DNA of 64,000 bases from Palsa-89 sp963824345 (lineage in GTDB: Bacteria; Acidobacteriota; Terriglobia; Bryobacterales; Bryobacteraceae): assembly GCA_963824345.1 (NCBI GenBank), contig CAWGOZ010000006.1, positions 372,001 to 436,000 of the forward strand, written 5' to 3'. This document shows positions 26,949 to 35,285 of this stretch, piece after piece; the stretch's first letter is position 1, and the number at the start of each line of letters is the position of its first letter. The notes below the pieces were generated by a model. The model was not told where the DNA came from, ran no database searches, and saw only the letters and a program-made list of their open reading frames with translations. A program made the translations under genes and the position numbers.

Positions 26949-27059
26949 ATGTTGGCCGGAGCGATTGCCGCGGGTTTGCTAGTGTTTGCACTGTTCCTCT
27001 CGATGCTGTCGTCCGCGCCGAAGGACGACGCCGAGTGGCATTCTGACACAGACGTGTGA
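26949..27059 (+). CDS. 36-residue single-helix membrane protein
   Basis: This short frame reads MLAGAIAAGLLVFALFLSML, then a charged tail (SSAPKDDAEWHSDTDV). A GAAGGTGGG stretch lies about 9 bases upstream. It looks like a small membrane protein, but with no homologues to compare I am not sure it is real. Confidence 0.4.
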   Translation: MLAGAIAAGLLVFALFLSMLSSAPKDDAEWHSDTDV

Positions 27060-27084
27060 AGATTTGTCACTTGCTGCCGGCAGG

Positions 27085-28023
27085 TTACCGGTCAGCCAGC
27101 GGCGCCAGCATGAAGGTCGCAAGGAATATGGCGAGCGCGGCGAATCCCAGCGCGGTGCGTTTCTTGTCCAGTTTGGTATCGTCGAATATCACGGGGTGCC
27201 GCAGTGCAAAAAAGAACAGCAGCGCTGCCCACACCAGCCAACTCCGCGAGTAAAAAATCCCCAGCGGTACCAGAGCCACAACAAATACGCGCGATAACAG
27301 TTTGTGCCATCGGCCGGTGAACGCATAAAGGATGTGCCCGCCATCCAATTGGCCTATCGGCAAAAGGTTAAGCGCGGTGGCCAGAATGCCCACCCAGGCG
27401 GCTCGCCCAATGGGATGCAGCAGGATGCTTTCGGGCCGGGCGTGAGGGAAGAACAGCCACTCGACGGCTCGTTGGATCGGGGGAACGCCAAAAATCAGGT
27501 CCCCGCCGTCGATCCCCGGAACCACCTTGGACAGGCTGATGCCCAGCACCAAGAACGGCAACAACACCGCAAATCCCGCCAATGGTCCGGCGATGCCTAC
27601 ATCGAAAAGCGCCTGCCGGGTATAAATCGGCGAGCGAATCCTGATGAAAGCGCCGAGCGTTCCGATGGGCGAGGGAAAGGGCAGAAAATACGGCAGGCTG
27701 GCGTCGATTCCATAGTAACGGCAGGCGAAGTAGTGCCCCAGCTCATGCGCCAGCAGAATGGTCAGCAGCGTAATGGAAAACGCCAGACCGTCCACCAGCA
27801 GATGCGGCTTGTCCTGGAGAGTTATGAATACGTTAAGGTATTCGTCCAGGGTAAGTGGCTGCCTGGTTTGGAAGCTATGCGTGAACACCACGCCGACCAG
27901 CGTAGTGGTGCAAAGCGTCAGTGCCAGCAGCGCCCAGTGCAGAGCCCAGCGCGCCGTTGAGATGGTGTCTCGCGGAAAAGTGAACGCGGCTCTCAACGCG
28001 TAGTTCGATGAGAGGGGAACCAC
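27085..28023 (-). CDS. site-2 protease family (M50) membrane metalloprotease
   Basis: The multi-pass membrane protein has a zinc-binding HELGH motif (LLAHELGHYFACR, near residue 93) and the second motif NLLPIGQLDGGHIL, in the S2P order. Members cleave transmembrane substrates. The longest frame (to 28185) overlaps the HU gene; the GTG at 28023, 4 bases past the HU stop, is the most likely start, though no ribosome-binding site is clear. It probably shares a transcript with the HU gene. The substrate is unknown. Confidence 0.8.
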   Translation of the reverse strand: MVPLSSNYALRAAFTFPRDTISTARWALHWALLALTLCTTTLVGVVFTHSFQTRQPLTLDEYLNVFITLQDKPHLLVDGLAFSITLLTILLAHELGHYFACRYYGIDASLPYFLPFPSPIGTLGAFIRIRSPIYTRQALFDVGIAGPLAGFAVLLPFLVLGISLSKVVPGIDGGDLIFGVPPIQRAVEWLFFPHARPESILLHPIGRAAWVGILATALNLLPIGQLDGGHILYAFTGRWHKLLSRVFVVALVPLGIFYSRSWLVWAALLFFFALRHPVIFDDTKLDKKRTALGFAALAIFLATFMLAPLADR

Positions 28024-28027
28024 GACG

Positions 28028-28297
28028 CTACTGCAGGGACTGCAGCTCCTTGCCGGGCTTGAAGCGCACCGCCTTGCCGGGCGGGATGGCAACCTCGGCG
28101 CCGGTGCGCGGGTTGCGTCCAATGCCGGTTTTGCGAGGGCGTACGTTGAAGATGCCGAAGCCGCGCAGTTCAATGCGCTCGCCATGCGACAGGGCCCGCT
28201 TCATGCTCTCGAAAACGGTTTCCACGGCCATCTCGGCCTTGGTCTTTGTAATTCCGGTTTTGTTGACCACTTCGTTGATGATGTCGAGCTTGATCAC
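28028..28297 (-). CDS. HU/IHF-family DNA-binding protein
   Basis: The 89-residue protein has the HU core: IKLDIINEVVNKTGITKTKA, then FGIFNVRPRKTGIGRNPRTG and a beta arm (EVAIPPGKAVRFKPGKEL). It bends DNA and organises the nucleoid. The start is a GTG at 28297 with GGGGGAG 4 bases upstream. A longer ATG start at 28339 would add an unlikely N-terminus. Confidence 0.9.
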   Translation of the reverse strand: MIKLDIINEVVNKTGITKTKAEMAVETVFESMKRALSHGERIELRGFGIFNVRPRKTGIGRNPRTGAEVAIPPGKAVRFKPGKELQSLQ

Positions 28298-28339
28298 GGT
28301 CTCCCCCTCGCGCCCCGCATTGAGGCAAGCAAACCTCAT

Positions 28340-28882
28340 GATAGGATTAGGGTTAGGGAGTTGTCAAGCCGATCTGCCGTCCCAACCTACATACCGATTT
28401 TGGCATGGCCCCGTGGGTGGGACTTACCGTGAGCCATGTTTGGAGTAGCTACGCGACCTGCCTCTTTCTCCAATTTGGGCATTTGACGCCGCACGGCACA
28501 TACACCGACCTCAGAGGCAATGATCGCGAGTTCCAACCAAAGGGCGTCTGGAGCATAACTTCCATGAACAGTTGGCCGGCGTGGTGGCTTCGCCGAAGTG
28601 GCAGGGTGATCGCATCGCCCGACGAAGAGTGGAGGCCATAGAGGAGCCATGCGTTGCGGCTGTTAATCGGTCGGCGACTGAACTCGTTGGAAATCGATCA
28701 GGCTTGCAGGTCCACGCGGCTAAACTTTTCGCTAGGTTTCGAGCCGGAGCCGAAGACGGATATCGCGCGGCCCCATAACGAAACACATTAGATGATTCGC
28801 GGCCCCCAGCACGGACGGGGCGATTGGCCTCACATAGAGCTGAGGCCGCGGAGTGAAGTGGCGAGATAGCCTCGGGGACAAG
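28340..28882. other. intergenic stretch without a convincing gene
   Basis: About 540 bases between the HU gene and a broken antitoxin. Several open frames exist on both strands, but none has recognisable protein text, codon structure or a good start. It may hold remnants of a toxin gene or a decayed mobile element. Confidence 0.4.
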
Positions 28883-29112
28883 CTAGCGGGCGGGCATTTG
28901 CTCTGCCGCCAAGCGGTCGCGTCCCGGCTGCTTCACTTCGGCGGCAAGATGTCGCATGGATTCCTGAGTGATCACACGCCCTTCTCCGCGAGTGAGTGAA
29001 GCCTCGGCTGCATCAACAGCGACAAGCATCCGCTCGAAATCGCCTGACGAACAAACGCCTGCTGATCAGGAGTTAGCTGCGCTTCCTGCTCCGGCGTGAA
29101 GGGGACTTCCAT
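28883..29112 (-). pseudogene. frame-broken ParD-like antitoxin
   Basis: The first frame begins MEVPFTPEQEAQLTPDQQAF and VRQAISSG, the usual opening of a ribbon-helix-helix-type antitoxin. It then runs into junk and stops at 28972. The continuation lies in a different frame (DFERMLVAVDAAEASLTRGE, then GRVITQESMRHLAAEVKQ) and stops at 28883. It has an indel near 29040 with probably some missing codons. No toxin gene is recognisable downstream. Confidence 0.6.
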
Positions 29113-29122
29113 ACACCTAAGA

Positions 29123-29641
29123 TCACGACAGATCTTTCCAGAAAATCGTCGTATCGCAAAATCGTCCATCGGGAAACAGCGCATAGTTCGGGATCACGCC
29201 GGCCTTCGTCCATCCCATGCGCAGGTACAATCTCTCGGCATCGCTTCCCGTCACCGTATCCAGCACCAGCAAGGTTTTGCCCACGCTCCTGCTGGCTTCC
29301 TCCACCTGTTCCATGAGAAGCCTTGCCACTCCCTGTCCGCGGGCCGACCGCCGGACCAGCAACTTCGCGATATCGGCGCGATGCGGTTGGTTGGGCGGCA
29401 TCGCAGTCAGAATCTGCACCGTTCCCAGCAAATCGCCATCGAGAAAAGCCGCCAACAAGATGCGTTCGCCGCGCTCCACTCCTTCGATGACCTTCCCGAA
29501 AAAGGCCTCGGCCTCAGCCCTCGAAAGTGAAGCCATGAAGCTGACGGATGCGCCGCCTTCCACGCAGTCCAGCAGAACCCCGGCAAGCGCCGCGACATAC
29601 CGACGCCCCTCCGCAGCACTCAGCCGCCGGATCTCGACCAC
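29123..29641 (-). CDS. GNAT family N-acetyltransferase
   Basis: The 172-residue enzyme has the acetyl-CoA loop in LLVRRSARGQGVARLLMEQ (Q/R-x-x-G-x-G/A) and the strand-helix pattern LLVLDTVTGSDAERLYLRMG. The end, FWKDLS, is typical of the family. The start is GTG at 29641, 3 bases after the stop of the upstream gene, so both are probably co-transcribed. The acceptor substrate is unknown. Confidence 0.85.
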   Translation of the reverse strand: MVEIRRLSAAEGRRYVAALAGVLLDCVEGGASVSFMASLSRAEAEAFFGKVIEGVERGERILLAAFLDGDLLGTVQILTAMPPNQPHRADIAKLLVRRSARGQGVARLLMEQVEEASRSVGKTLLVLDTVTGSDAERLYLRMGWTKAGVIPNYALFPDGRFCDTTIFWKDLS

Positions 29642-29644
29642 GCT

Positions 29645-30457
29645 TCACTTCCCTACCAGGTGACCCGCGTCGTGTTCGTTTTCCAAACAGGTTTCGTCAA
29701 GCAGTTCCGTGTCGGGCACCAGAAACGACTTCACCCTGACCGTCCACGGCTTCGTGTACGCCTTGGGATCGTCGACGGTGACGTCCACCTCCATGCGCCC
29801 GAAATTCACCCGCCGCAGCCGTTCAGTCACTTTGGCTTGGTCGGTCAAGGGACTGCCGGCCCGGTCGAGCCACTGCCCGTCCCGAAAGCCGTTGGTCTCG
29901 ATGACTAAAGCGTCGCCATCCCATTTCCCGACCGAGTATCCATTCCAGGAAGGGTTGGGGTCCACGGGAAGAGGCCGGCCGTCCAGGAAGATCTGGCGGT
30001 AGCTGGTGTTGCGTTCATGCAGAATCAAAAGCAGCCCTGGAAGCTGTATGATTTTCCGATAAAACGCGTCGGTGTGCAGCCGCAGGAAGCCGATGGGGAG
30101 GCACTGCGTGCCGGGATCGTCTTTCCCGTTCTGTTCCGACCGCGCTTTGACGAGCTCCGCCGCCCAGGGTTGATAAGGCAGTCCACCCTTGAGTCCCCAC
30201 CCGAAGTTCATGAACTCCTGGCTGACTTCCTGGTCCGGACATCCGCCGGGCGGGCAGGGGCGGTTCTTCTCCGTATCCCAGAGGCCCGAAAAATCCGGCT
30301 TGCCGTCGGGGGTCTTGGGCGCGGGCGCGGATAAATTGGGAGAACCGTCCGGATTCCTCGGGATTCCCGGGGTCGGATAGTGCAGCCACTGCGCCGATAG
30401 AGAGGCGGAAGTCGTTAGGAAGAGTGCCGCCAGGGATGCCTTCATGATCAACGACAT
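29645..30457 (-). CDS. secreted protein of a family common in acidobacteria
   Basis: In this 270-residue protein a signal peptide (MKASLAALFLTTSASLSAQW) is followed by repeated PDG / KPDFSGLWD text and a C-terminal half with WNGYSVGKWDGDALVIETNG. The latter resembles a domain abundant as unnamed secreted proteins in Solibacter-like genomes. I do not know its function. Two candidate starts, at 30457 and 30445, both keep the signal peptide. Confidence 0.65.
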   Translation of the reverse strand: MSLIMKASLAALFLTTSASLSAQWLHYPTPGIPRNPDGSPNLSAPAPKTPDGKPDFSGLWDTEKNRPCPPGGCPDQEVSQEFMNFGWGLKGGLPYQPWAAELVKARSEQNGKDDPGTQCLPIGFLRLHTDAFYRKIIQLPGLLLILHERNTSYRQIFLDGRPLPVDPNPSWNGYSVGKWDGDALVIETNGFRDGQWLDRAGSPLTDQAKVTERLRRVNFGRMEVDVTVDDPKAYTKPWTVRVKSFLVPDTELLDETCLENEHDAGHLVGK

Positions 30458-30523
30458 GCCGATGCCCCAAGACTAGCACCTCGGGTATGCGACATCAAAG
30501 TAGCATGGCTATATGTGATGCTC

Positions 30524-30689
30524 CGGTACACGCGGCTTTTCAGCCGCGTCTTTTGCCAACTCGGGCGCGAAAGACGCGTCACCCGGTACATTCGAAAACT
30601 ATCCCGTAAAGCCGGGCTGTGCGGAGGCGCACAAAAACTGGGCGACGGACGAGCACCGGGAAAAACGCGGCTTTGAAGCCGCGTGTACC
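30524..30689. repeat. inverted pair of short palindromes (REP/BIME-like)
   Basis: Left unit: GGTAC next to a hairpin ACGCGGCT-TTTC-AGCCGCGT (30530-30549). Right unit: ACGCGGCTT-TG-AAGCCGCGT (30665-30684) followed by GTACC. The two face each other. The same arrangement is at 46665-46788. Confidence 0.65.
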
Positions 30690-30777
30690 CGACCTGCGGC
30701 CCAGCGTACCCTACGTTCAGGTTTACGCTCGGCCGTGAGCTCCCCGATCATCCCGCCAAAAGTGGGATATTAGGTGC

Positions 30778-31023
30778 ATGGCGCGAGGCTGGGAAAGCAA
30801 GTCGGTCGAGTCTCAGATCGAATCCGCCGAAGAGCGCGCGGCGTTGGCGAAGTCGCCCCGGCTCACCCCCGAGGAGACCGAGCGCAAACAACAGCGCGAG
30901 AGCCTGCTATTGTCGCGCACCCGCGTGGTGCACGATTTGGAATCGTCGAAGAATCCGGGCTATCGCAAGACCCTGGCGTTGGCGCTGAAACATTTAGACG
31001 ACAAACTCGCTACCCTCAAGTGA
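30778..31023 (+). CDS. small conserved hypothetical protein
   Basis: This 81-residue charged helical protein reads MARGWESKSVESQIESAEER, then SPRLTPEETERKQQRESL, and ends KTLALALKHLDDKLATL. AGGTGC precedes the ATG. It resembles a small family of unknown function in acidobacteria; I cannot name it. It lies ahead of the VOC and amidohydrolase genes. Confidence 0.6.
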   Translation: MARGWESKSVESQIESAEERAALAKSPRLTPEETERKQQRESLLLSRTRVVHDLESSKNPGYRKTLALALKHLDDKLATLK

Positions 31024-31068
31024 TGGTCGGACGTTCTGATTGGGTGTACCTGGCTGGCTGCGGCTTCG

Positions 31069-31926
31069 ATGACGGCGCAGCAATTTCATATCGATCACGT
31101 CACCGTGGCGGGCAAAAACGTCGAGGCCATGCAGAAGGCGCTCAGCACTGTCGCAGGCATCACAGCGCAATATGGCGGGCCGCATTCCAATCACGCCACC
31201 GAGATGGCGCTCGCGAGTTTTTCGGATGGGTCCTACCTGGAGCTGATCGCGATCCAGCCCAAGGCCGATCCAGCCGCGCTGGCCGCGCATTATTGGGACA
31301 AATTCATGGAAACCGACGCCGGTCCCTGCTCCTGGGCCATTCGTCCCACGGATTTCGGGGCAGAGGTGCAGAGATTACGAGTCGCCAAGGTGGAGGTGAG
31401 CGAACCCAAGAAGAGCGGACGCAAACGGCCCGACGGCGTGCAACTGGATTGGGAGACCGCTCAGGTTGGGCCGACCAACGGCGGTTTCTTTCCGTTCCTG
31501 ATTCACGATTTCACCCCGCGCGACAATCGCGCGTTCCCTGGCGGCAAGCCTGCGGCGAATGGCTGGAACGGAGTCGCCAAAGTCGTGATCGCCGTTCGGG
31601 ATTTAGACGCAGCCATCGCCCAATACCGGCAAGCCTACTGGATCGACCCGCCCCAGCGGCAAGAGGACGCCGAATTCGGCGCCAATCTCGCCTGGTTCCA
31701 GGGAACTCCGGTGGTGCTGGCCGCGCCGCTGTCCGCGAAATCCTCCACAAAATCATGGCTGAGCGACCGCCTGGAACGTTTTGGCGAAGCGCCGGCCGCG
31801 TTCATTCTCGGCCCCCGGAAGGGCTCCGTCGTCATTCACGGAACGCAGTCGAAATGGTTCGGACACTCGGTGGTTTGGGCCGATGCGCAACAGCTCGGCT
31901 GGCATCTCGGTTTCGAACCAAAATGA
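31069..31926 (+). CDS. VOC / glyoxalase-like domain protein
   Basis: In this 285-residue protein the first half has a vicinal-oxygen-chelate pattern (FHIDHVTVAGKNVEAMQKAL, then TEMALASFSDGSYLELIAIQ). A second, weaker copy follows around 165-285 (VAKVVIAVRDLDAAIAQYRQ). This resembles the Glyoxalase_3 group. It may bind a metal and a small organic substrate. Its stop overlaps the start of the amidohydrolase gene (ATGA), which suggests a joint role. Confidence 0.75.
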   Translation: MTAQQFHIDHVTVAGKNVEAMQKALSTVAGITAQYGGPHSNHATEMALASFSDGSYLELIAIQPKADPAALAAHYWDKFMETDAGPCSWAIRPTDFGAEVQRLRVAKVEVSEPKKSGRKRPDGVQLDWETAQVGPTNGGFFPFLIHDFTPRDNRAFPGGKPAANGWNGVAKVVIAVRDLDAAIAQYRQAYWIDPPQRQEDAEFGANLAWFQGTPVVLAAPLSAKSSTKSWLSDRLERFGEAPAAFILGPRKGSVVIHGTQSKWFGHSVVWADAQQLGWHLGFEPK

Positions 31927-33152
31927 AACTGCCGGCCCTATTGCTCGTGCTTGCGGCATTCGCCAGCGGCCAAATCCAGATCGATCCTGCGATCGCGGCT
32001 GAGATCGCCAAAATCAAAGCCATCGATAATCACGCCCATCCCGTGTTGCCTGCGCCCGGCGACACCGGCTACGACGCGCTTCCGGTGGAGCACATGGACC
32101 CCTACACCGAACCCGTCCGAACTCGCGCCGGGATTTCGCCGGCGGCCGAAGCGTCGCGCCAGCTTTTTGGCAGTATGCCGCAGCCCAGCAGGATCGCTCA
32201 GGAGCGCGAAGGCTACCCCATCTGGGTGCTCGACCAACTGGGAATCGAAACCATGCTGGCCAATCGCATTGCGATGGGGCCCGGCATTGCGCCGCCGCGC
32301 TTCCTGTGGGTGCCGTTTGAAGACGCTCTGCTTTTTCCGCTGGACAATCGCTCGCTCGCCACCAATTCCGATCGCAAGGCATTTTTTGACGACGAGTCGC
32401 GGGTGCTTGCGCAGTATTTGAAAGCATGCGGCTACACCAAGCCGCCCGCGTCACTCGGCGAATACTTGCAAAAGATCGTGGACCCGACGATCGAACGCCA
32501 GAAGCGCGGCGGAGCGGTCGCCGTGAAGTTCGAAGCCGCGTATTTGCGGTCGCTCGATTTTGACGATGCTTCGCGCGCGGAAGCAGACGCCGCATACGTG
32601 CACAAGGCGTCGTACAAGAAGCTGCAGGATTTCCTGTTCCGTCACATCGCCGCCGAAGCTGGGCGCCTCGGGATGGCCGTACATCTGCATGTGGCTTGGG
32701 GACCGGGCGGATATTTCCACATCACGGGAACGAATCCGCTGCTGCTCGAATCCGCTTTCAACGATCCCAGCCTGCATGGAACCAACTTCGTTCTGCTGCA
32801 CGGAGGCTGGCCGTTTACTCGCGAGATCACGGCGCTGCTGACCAAGCCAAACGTATACACCGATTTCTCGGCGCAGACACTGACCAATTATCCGCGGGCC
32901 GTCGCCGGGGTGCTTCGAGAGTGGCTGGAATTCGCGCCTGACAAGGTCTTGTTTGCGACCGACGCTTATCCTTACTCAGAGCAGATGGGCTGGGAACAGT
33001 CCGGCTGGGTGGCCAGCGACACCGGCCGGCAGGCGCTGGGATTGGCTCTGACGGGCATGCTGAATGACGGCGAAATCACGCGGGATCGCGCGCTCGAACT
33101 GGCGCACATGCTGCTGCACGACAACGCAGCCAAACTCTATGGGCTGAAATAA
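31923..33152 (+). CDS. secreted amidohydrolase (amidohydrolase_2 type)
   Basis: The 409-residue enzyme has a signal peptide (MKLPALLLVLAAFASG) and the metal-dependent TIM-barrel motifs: HAH in IDNHAHP (H37, H39), H in GMAVHLHVAWGPG, H in LLHGGWPF and the D in FATDAYPYSEQMG. It probably hydrolyses or decarboxylates a small molecule. The start overlaps the VOC gene stop, which indicates coupling. The exact substrate is unknown. Confidence 0.82.
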   Translation: MKLPALLLVLAAFASGQIQIDPAIAAEIAKIKAIDNHAHPVLPAPGDTGYDALPVEHMDPYTEPVRTRAGISPAAEASRQLFGSMPQPSRIAQEREGYPIWVLDQLGIETMLANRIAMGPGIAPPRFLWVPFEDALLFPLDNRSLATNSDRKAFFDDESRVLAQYLKACGYTKPPASLGEYLQKIVDPTIERQKRGGAVAVKFEAAYLRSLDFDDASRAEADAAYVHKASYKKLQDFLFRHIAAEAGRLGMAVHLHVAWGPGGYFHITGTNPLLLESAFNDPSLHGTNFVLLHGGWPFTREITALLTKPNVYTDFSAQTLTNYPRAVAGVLREWLEFAPDKVLFATDAYPYSEQMGWEQSGWVASDTGRQALGLALTGMLNDGEITRDRALELAHMLLHDNAAKLYGLK

Positions 33153-33202
33153 CAGGAGCCTGCTATCCTGAAGTTGCACCCTTTCCCGCCCGGAACACAT
33201 TC

Positions 33203-34594
33203 GTGAAAATTGGTTTTGTAAGTCTCGGCTGCCCCAAGAACCTCGTGGATACAGAGGTGATGATGGGCGAACTATCGGAACGCGGTCACGAGCTGACGGC
33301 GCAGCCCGCGGATGCCGACGTTCTGGTGGTGAATACGTGCAGCTTCATCGATCCGGCCAAGCAGGAATCCATCGATACCATTCTGGAAATGGCCGAGTAC
33401 AAGAATACCGGGCGCGCGCAAAAGCTGATCGTGGCGGGATGTTTGGTGGAACGCTATCGCGATCAGATTCGCAGCCAGCTTCCGGAAGTCGACGCGCTCA
33501 TCGGCACCAACGAGCTCTCGAAAATCGTGGCTTTATGCGAGGGATTCGAGCCTGCATCGAGCTTGCCCGAGCCGTATCTTTATCACGATCTCACGCCGCG
33601 CGTGCTCGCCACCGCGAACCATTTCGCCTACATCAAGATCGCCGAGGGCTGCGACCATCCCTGCTCGTTTTGCGTGATCCCGCAGTATCGCGGCAAGTTC
33701 CGAAGCCGCCGGTTTGAATCGGTCATCGCCGAAGCCACGCGGCTGTTCGCTCGGGGTGTGCGCGAGATCAATCTGATCGGGCAGGATACCACCTCTTATG
33801 GGGTCGATCTCGGGATCAAGGACGGCCTGGCGCAATTGATGGCGCGCCTGGCCCAGATTGAAACCGCCCACCAGAAGTGGATTCGCTTCTTGTACTGCTA
33901 TCCCAACCGCATTACGCAGCACCTGCTGGACACTATTGCCGAACATGCGGCCCTGGTGAAGTACATTGACATGCCGCTGCAGCACGCCAGCGCCGGCGTT
34001 TTAAAGCGCATGAAGCGCGGCTCGCACGGTGATTTTTTCCTGAAGCTGCTGGAGCGCATACGCGCCACAATTCCCGGGGTGGCCATTCGGACTAGCATGA
34101 TCGTCGGCTTTCCGGGTGAGACCGAGGCTGATTTCGAAATCCTGTGCGATTTCGTGAAGGCCGCGCAATTCGACCGGCTGGGCGTCTTTTCCTATTCGGA
34201 TGAAGACACCAGCGCGAGCTTCCAACTGGATGCCAAAGTGGATGCTCGCGTCATTTACCAGCGCAAGCGCAAGCTCATGGCCTTGCAGCGGCGGATTTCG
34301 AAGTCGCGGAACCGCAAGATGATTGGCCGCGAGGTGGACGTCCTCATTGAAGGGCCGTCCGAGGAAACCGAGTTGCTTTGGCAGGCCCGCATGTCCACGC
34401 AGGCTCCCGAGATCGACGGCTTCTGTTACGTAAACGATTTCGCGGGCGCCGAGCCCCGTCGCGGCGAGATCCGCCGCATGCGAATCACCGAAGCGCACGA
34501 TTACGATTTGATCGGAACGCTGGACGAACCAACCGAAACGCCCTCCACTGTGGTAAGAGACGCGTTTCCGATTCTCGCGCTGCCTTCCAGATAA
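33203..34594 (+). CDS. rimO: ribosomal protein S12 methylthiotransferase
   Basis: This radical SAM enzyme methylthiolates an aspartate of ribosomal protein S12. The 463 residues show the MTTase N-domain (SLGCPKNLVD with C10, NTCSFID with C46, GC at 80), the radical SAM cluster C150-x3-C154-x2-C157 (EGCDHPCSFCVIPQYRG) and a TRAM-like C-terminal region. All six cluster cysteines are present. It heads a run of tightly packed genes. Confidence 0.93.
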   Translation: MKIGFVSLGCPKNLVDTEVMMGELSERGHELTAQPADADVLVVNTCSFIDPAKQESIDTILEMAEYKNTGRAQKLIVAGCLVERYRDQIRSQLPEVDALIGTNELSKIVALCEGFEPASSLPEPYLYHDLTPRVLATANHFAYIKIAEGCDHPCSFCVIPQYRGKFRSRRFESVIAEATRLFARGVREINLIGQDTTSYGVDLGIKDGLAQLMARLAQIETAHQKWIRFLYCYPNRITQHLLDTIAEHAALVKYIDMPLQHASAGVLKRMKRGSHGDFFLKLLERIRATIPGVAIRTSMIVGFPGETEADFEILCDFVKAAQFDRLGVFSYSDEDTSASFQLDAKVDARVIYQRKRKLMALQRRISKSRNRKMIGREVDVLIEGPSEETELLWQARMSTQAPEIDGFCYVNDFAGAEPRRGEIRRMRITEAHDYDLIGTLDEPTETPSTVVRDAFPILALPSR

Positions 34595-34603
34595 GTGCTC
34601 CGG

Positions 34604-34798
34604 ATGAAGTGCCCCATCTGCAAAAAAGAAGCTTCCCCCGATAGCGCGTTCTATCCCTTCTGCAGCGAGCGCTGCAAGTTGATCGACTTTGGCAATTGGG
34701 CCAGCGAGAAATATGTGATCTCGACACCAGTGCAGCCCGAAGATCTGGAGAACGACCGCATGAACCCCCGCGAAAATCGGGAAAACGATGACCTTTAG
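34604..34798 (+). CDS. yacG: DNA gyrase inhibitor-type zinc protein
   Basis: The 64-residue protein has a zinc site C3-x2-C6 and C20-x3-C24 (MKCPICKKEA, then FCSERCKLIDFGNWASEKY). This matches the YacG family, known to bind gyrase in E. coli. The ATG at 34604 fits the family better than a GTG at 34595. Its end overlaps the next gene by 11 bases. Confidence 0.88.
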   Translation: MKCPICKKEASPDSAFYPFCSERCKLIDFGNWASEKYVISTPVQPEDLENDRMNPRENRENDDL

Positions 34799-35285
34799 TC
34801 CCCCGCCCCGGCGAAACTTTGCCGCGTTTCTGATCGGCACCTGGTTTGGCTGCGGCTACGCGCCCGTGGCGCCGGGAACAGCCGGGTCACTGGCGGCGGT
34901 GCTAATCGCAATCGCGCTTCATTACTACGGATTCGGCCGCGGCACACTGCTCGCGCTCACCGCGATTTTGCTCGCTCCCGGCATCTGGGCGGCCGGAGTT
35001 GTGGAGAAACAAACCCAGCATCCGGATCCGCAGATCGTGGTGGTGGACGAAGTGCTTGGTCAATGGATCACGCTGGCCGGCGCCGCAACGTTCAACTGGA
35101 AGACGTTGCTGGCGGCGTTCGCGGCGTTCCGCTTATTGGATGTTTGGAAACCAGCGCCCGTGCGGCAGCTCGAACGGCTGCCCGGCGGATGGGGCATCGT
35201 CGCCGACGACGTGATGGCGGGGCTTTACGGCGCGCTTGCTATATTCGTATTAGATCGTTTTCATCTATTTTCCTATGCCTTCTAA
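34788..35285 (+). CDS. pgpA: phosphatidylglycerophosphatase A
   Basis: The 165-residue membrane enzyme removes a phosphate from phosphatidylglycerophosphate to form phosphatidylglycerol. Family text is clear: GTWFGCGYAPVAPGTAGSLA, then IVVVDEVLGQWI, FRLLDVWKPAPVRQLERLPG and GIVADDVMAGLYG. It overlaps both neighbours, so the block is translationally linked. Confidence 0.9.
   Translation: MTFSPPPRRNFAAFLIGTWFGCGYAPVAPGTAGSLAAVLIAIALHYYGFGRGTLLALTAILLAPGIWAAGVVEKQTQHPDPQIVVVDEVLGQWITLAGAATFNWKTLLAAFAAFRLLDVWKPAPVRQLERLPGGWGIVADDVMAGLYGALAIFVLDRFHLFSYAF

Noticed and set aside
28387..28786. Open frames in the gap after the HU gene, considered as a toxin
   Set aside because: No family text, codon bias or start signal; left as an unexplained gap.
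30774..33152. One 792-residue plus-strand frame
   Set aside because: Only its last 409 codons are a real gene (the amidohydrolase from 31923). The first part is a shadow of the small protein and VOC genes, which lie in another frame with recognisable families.
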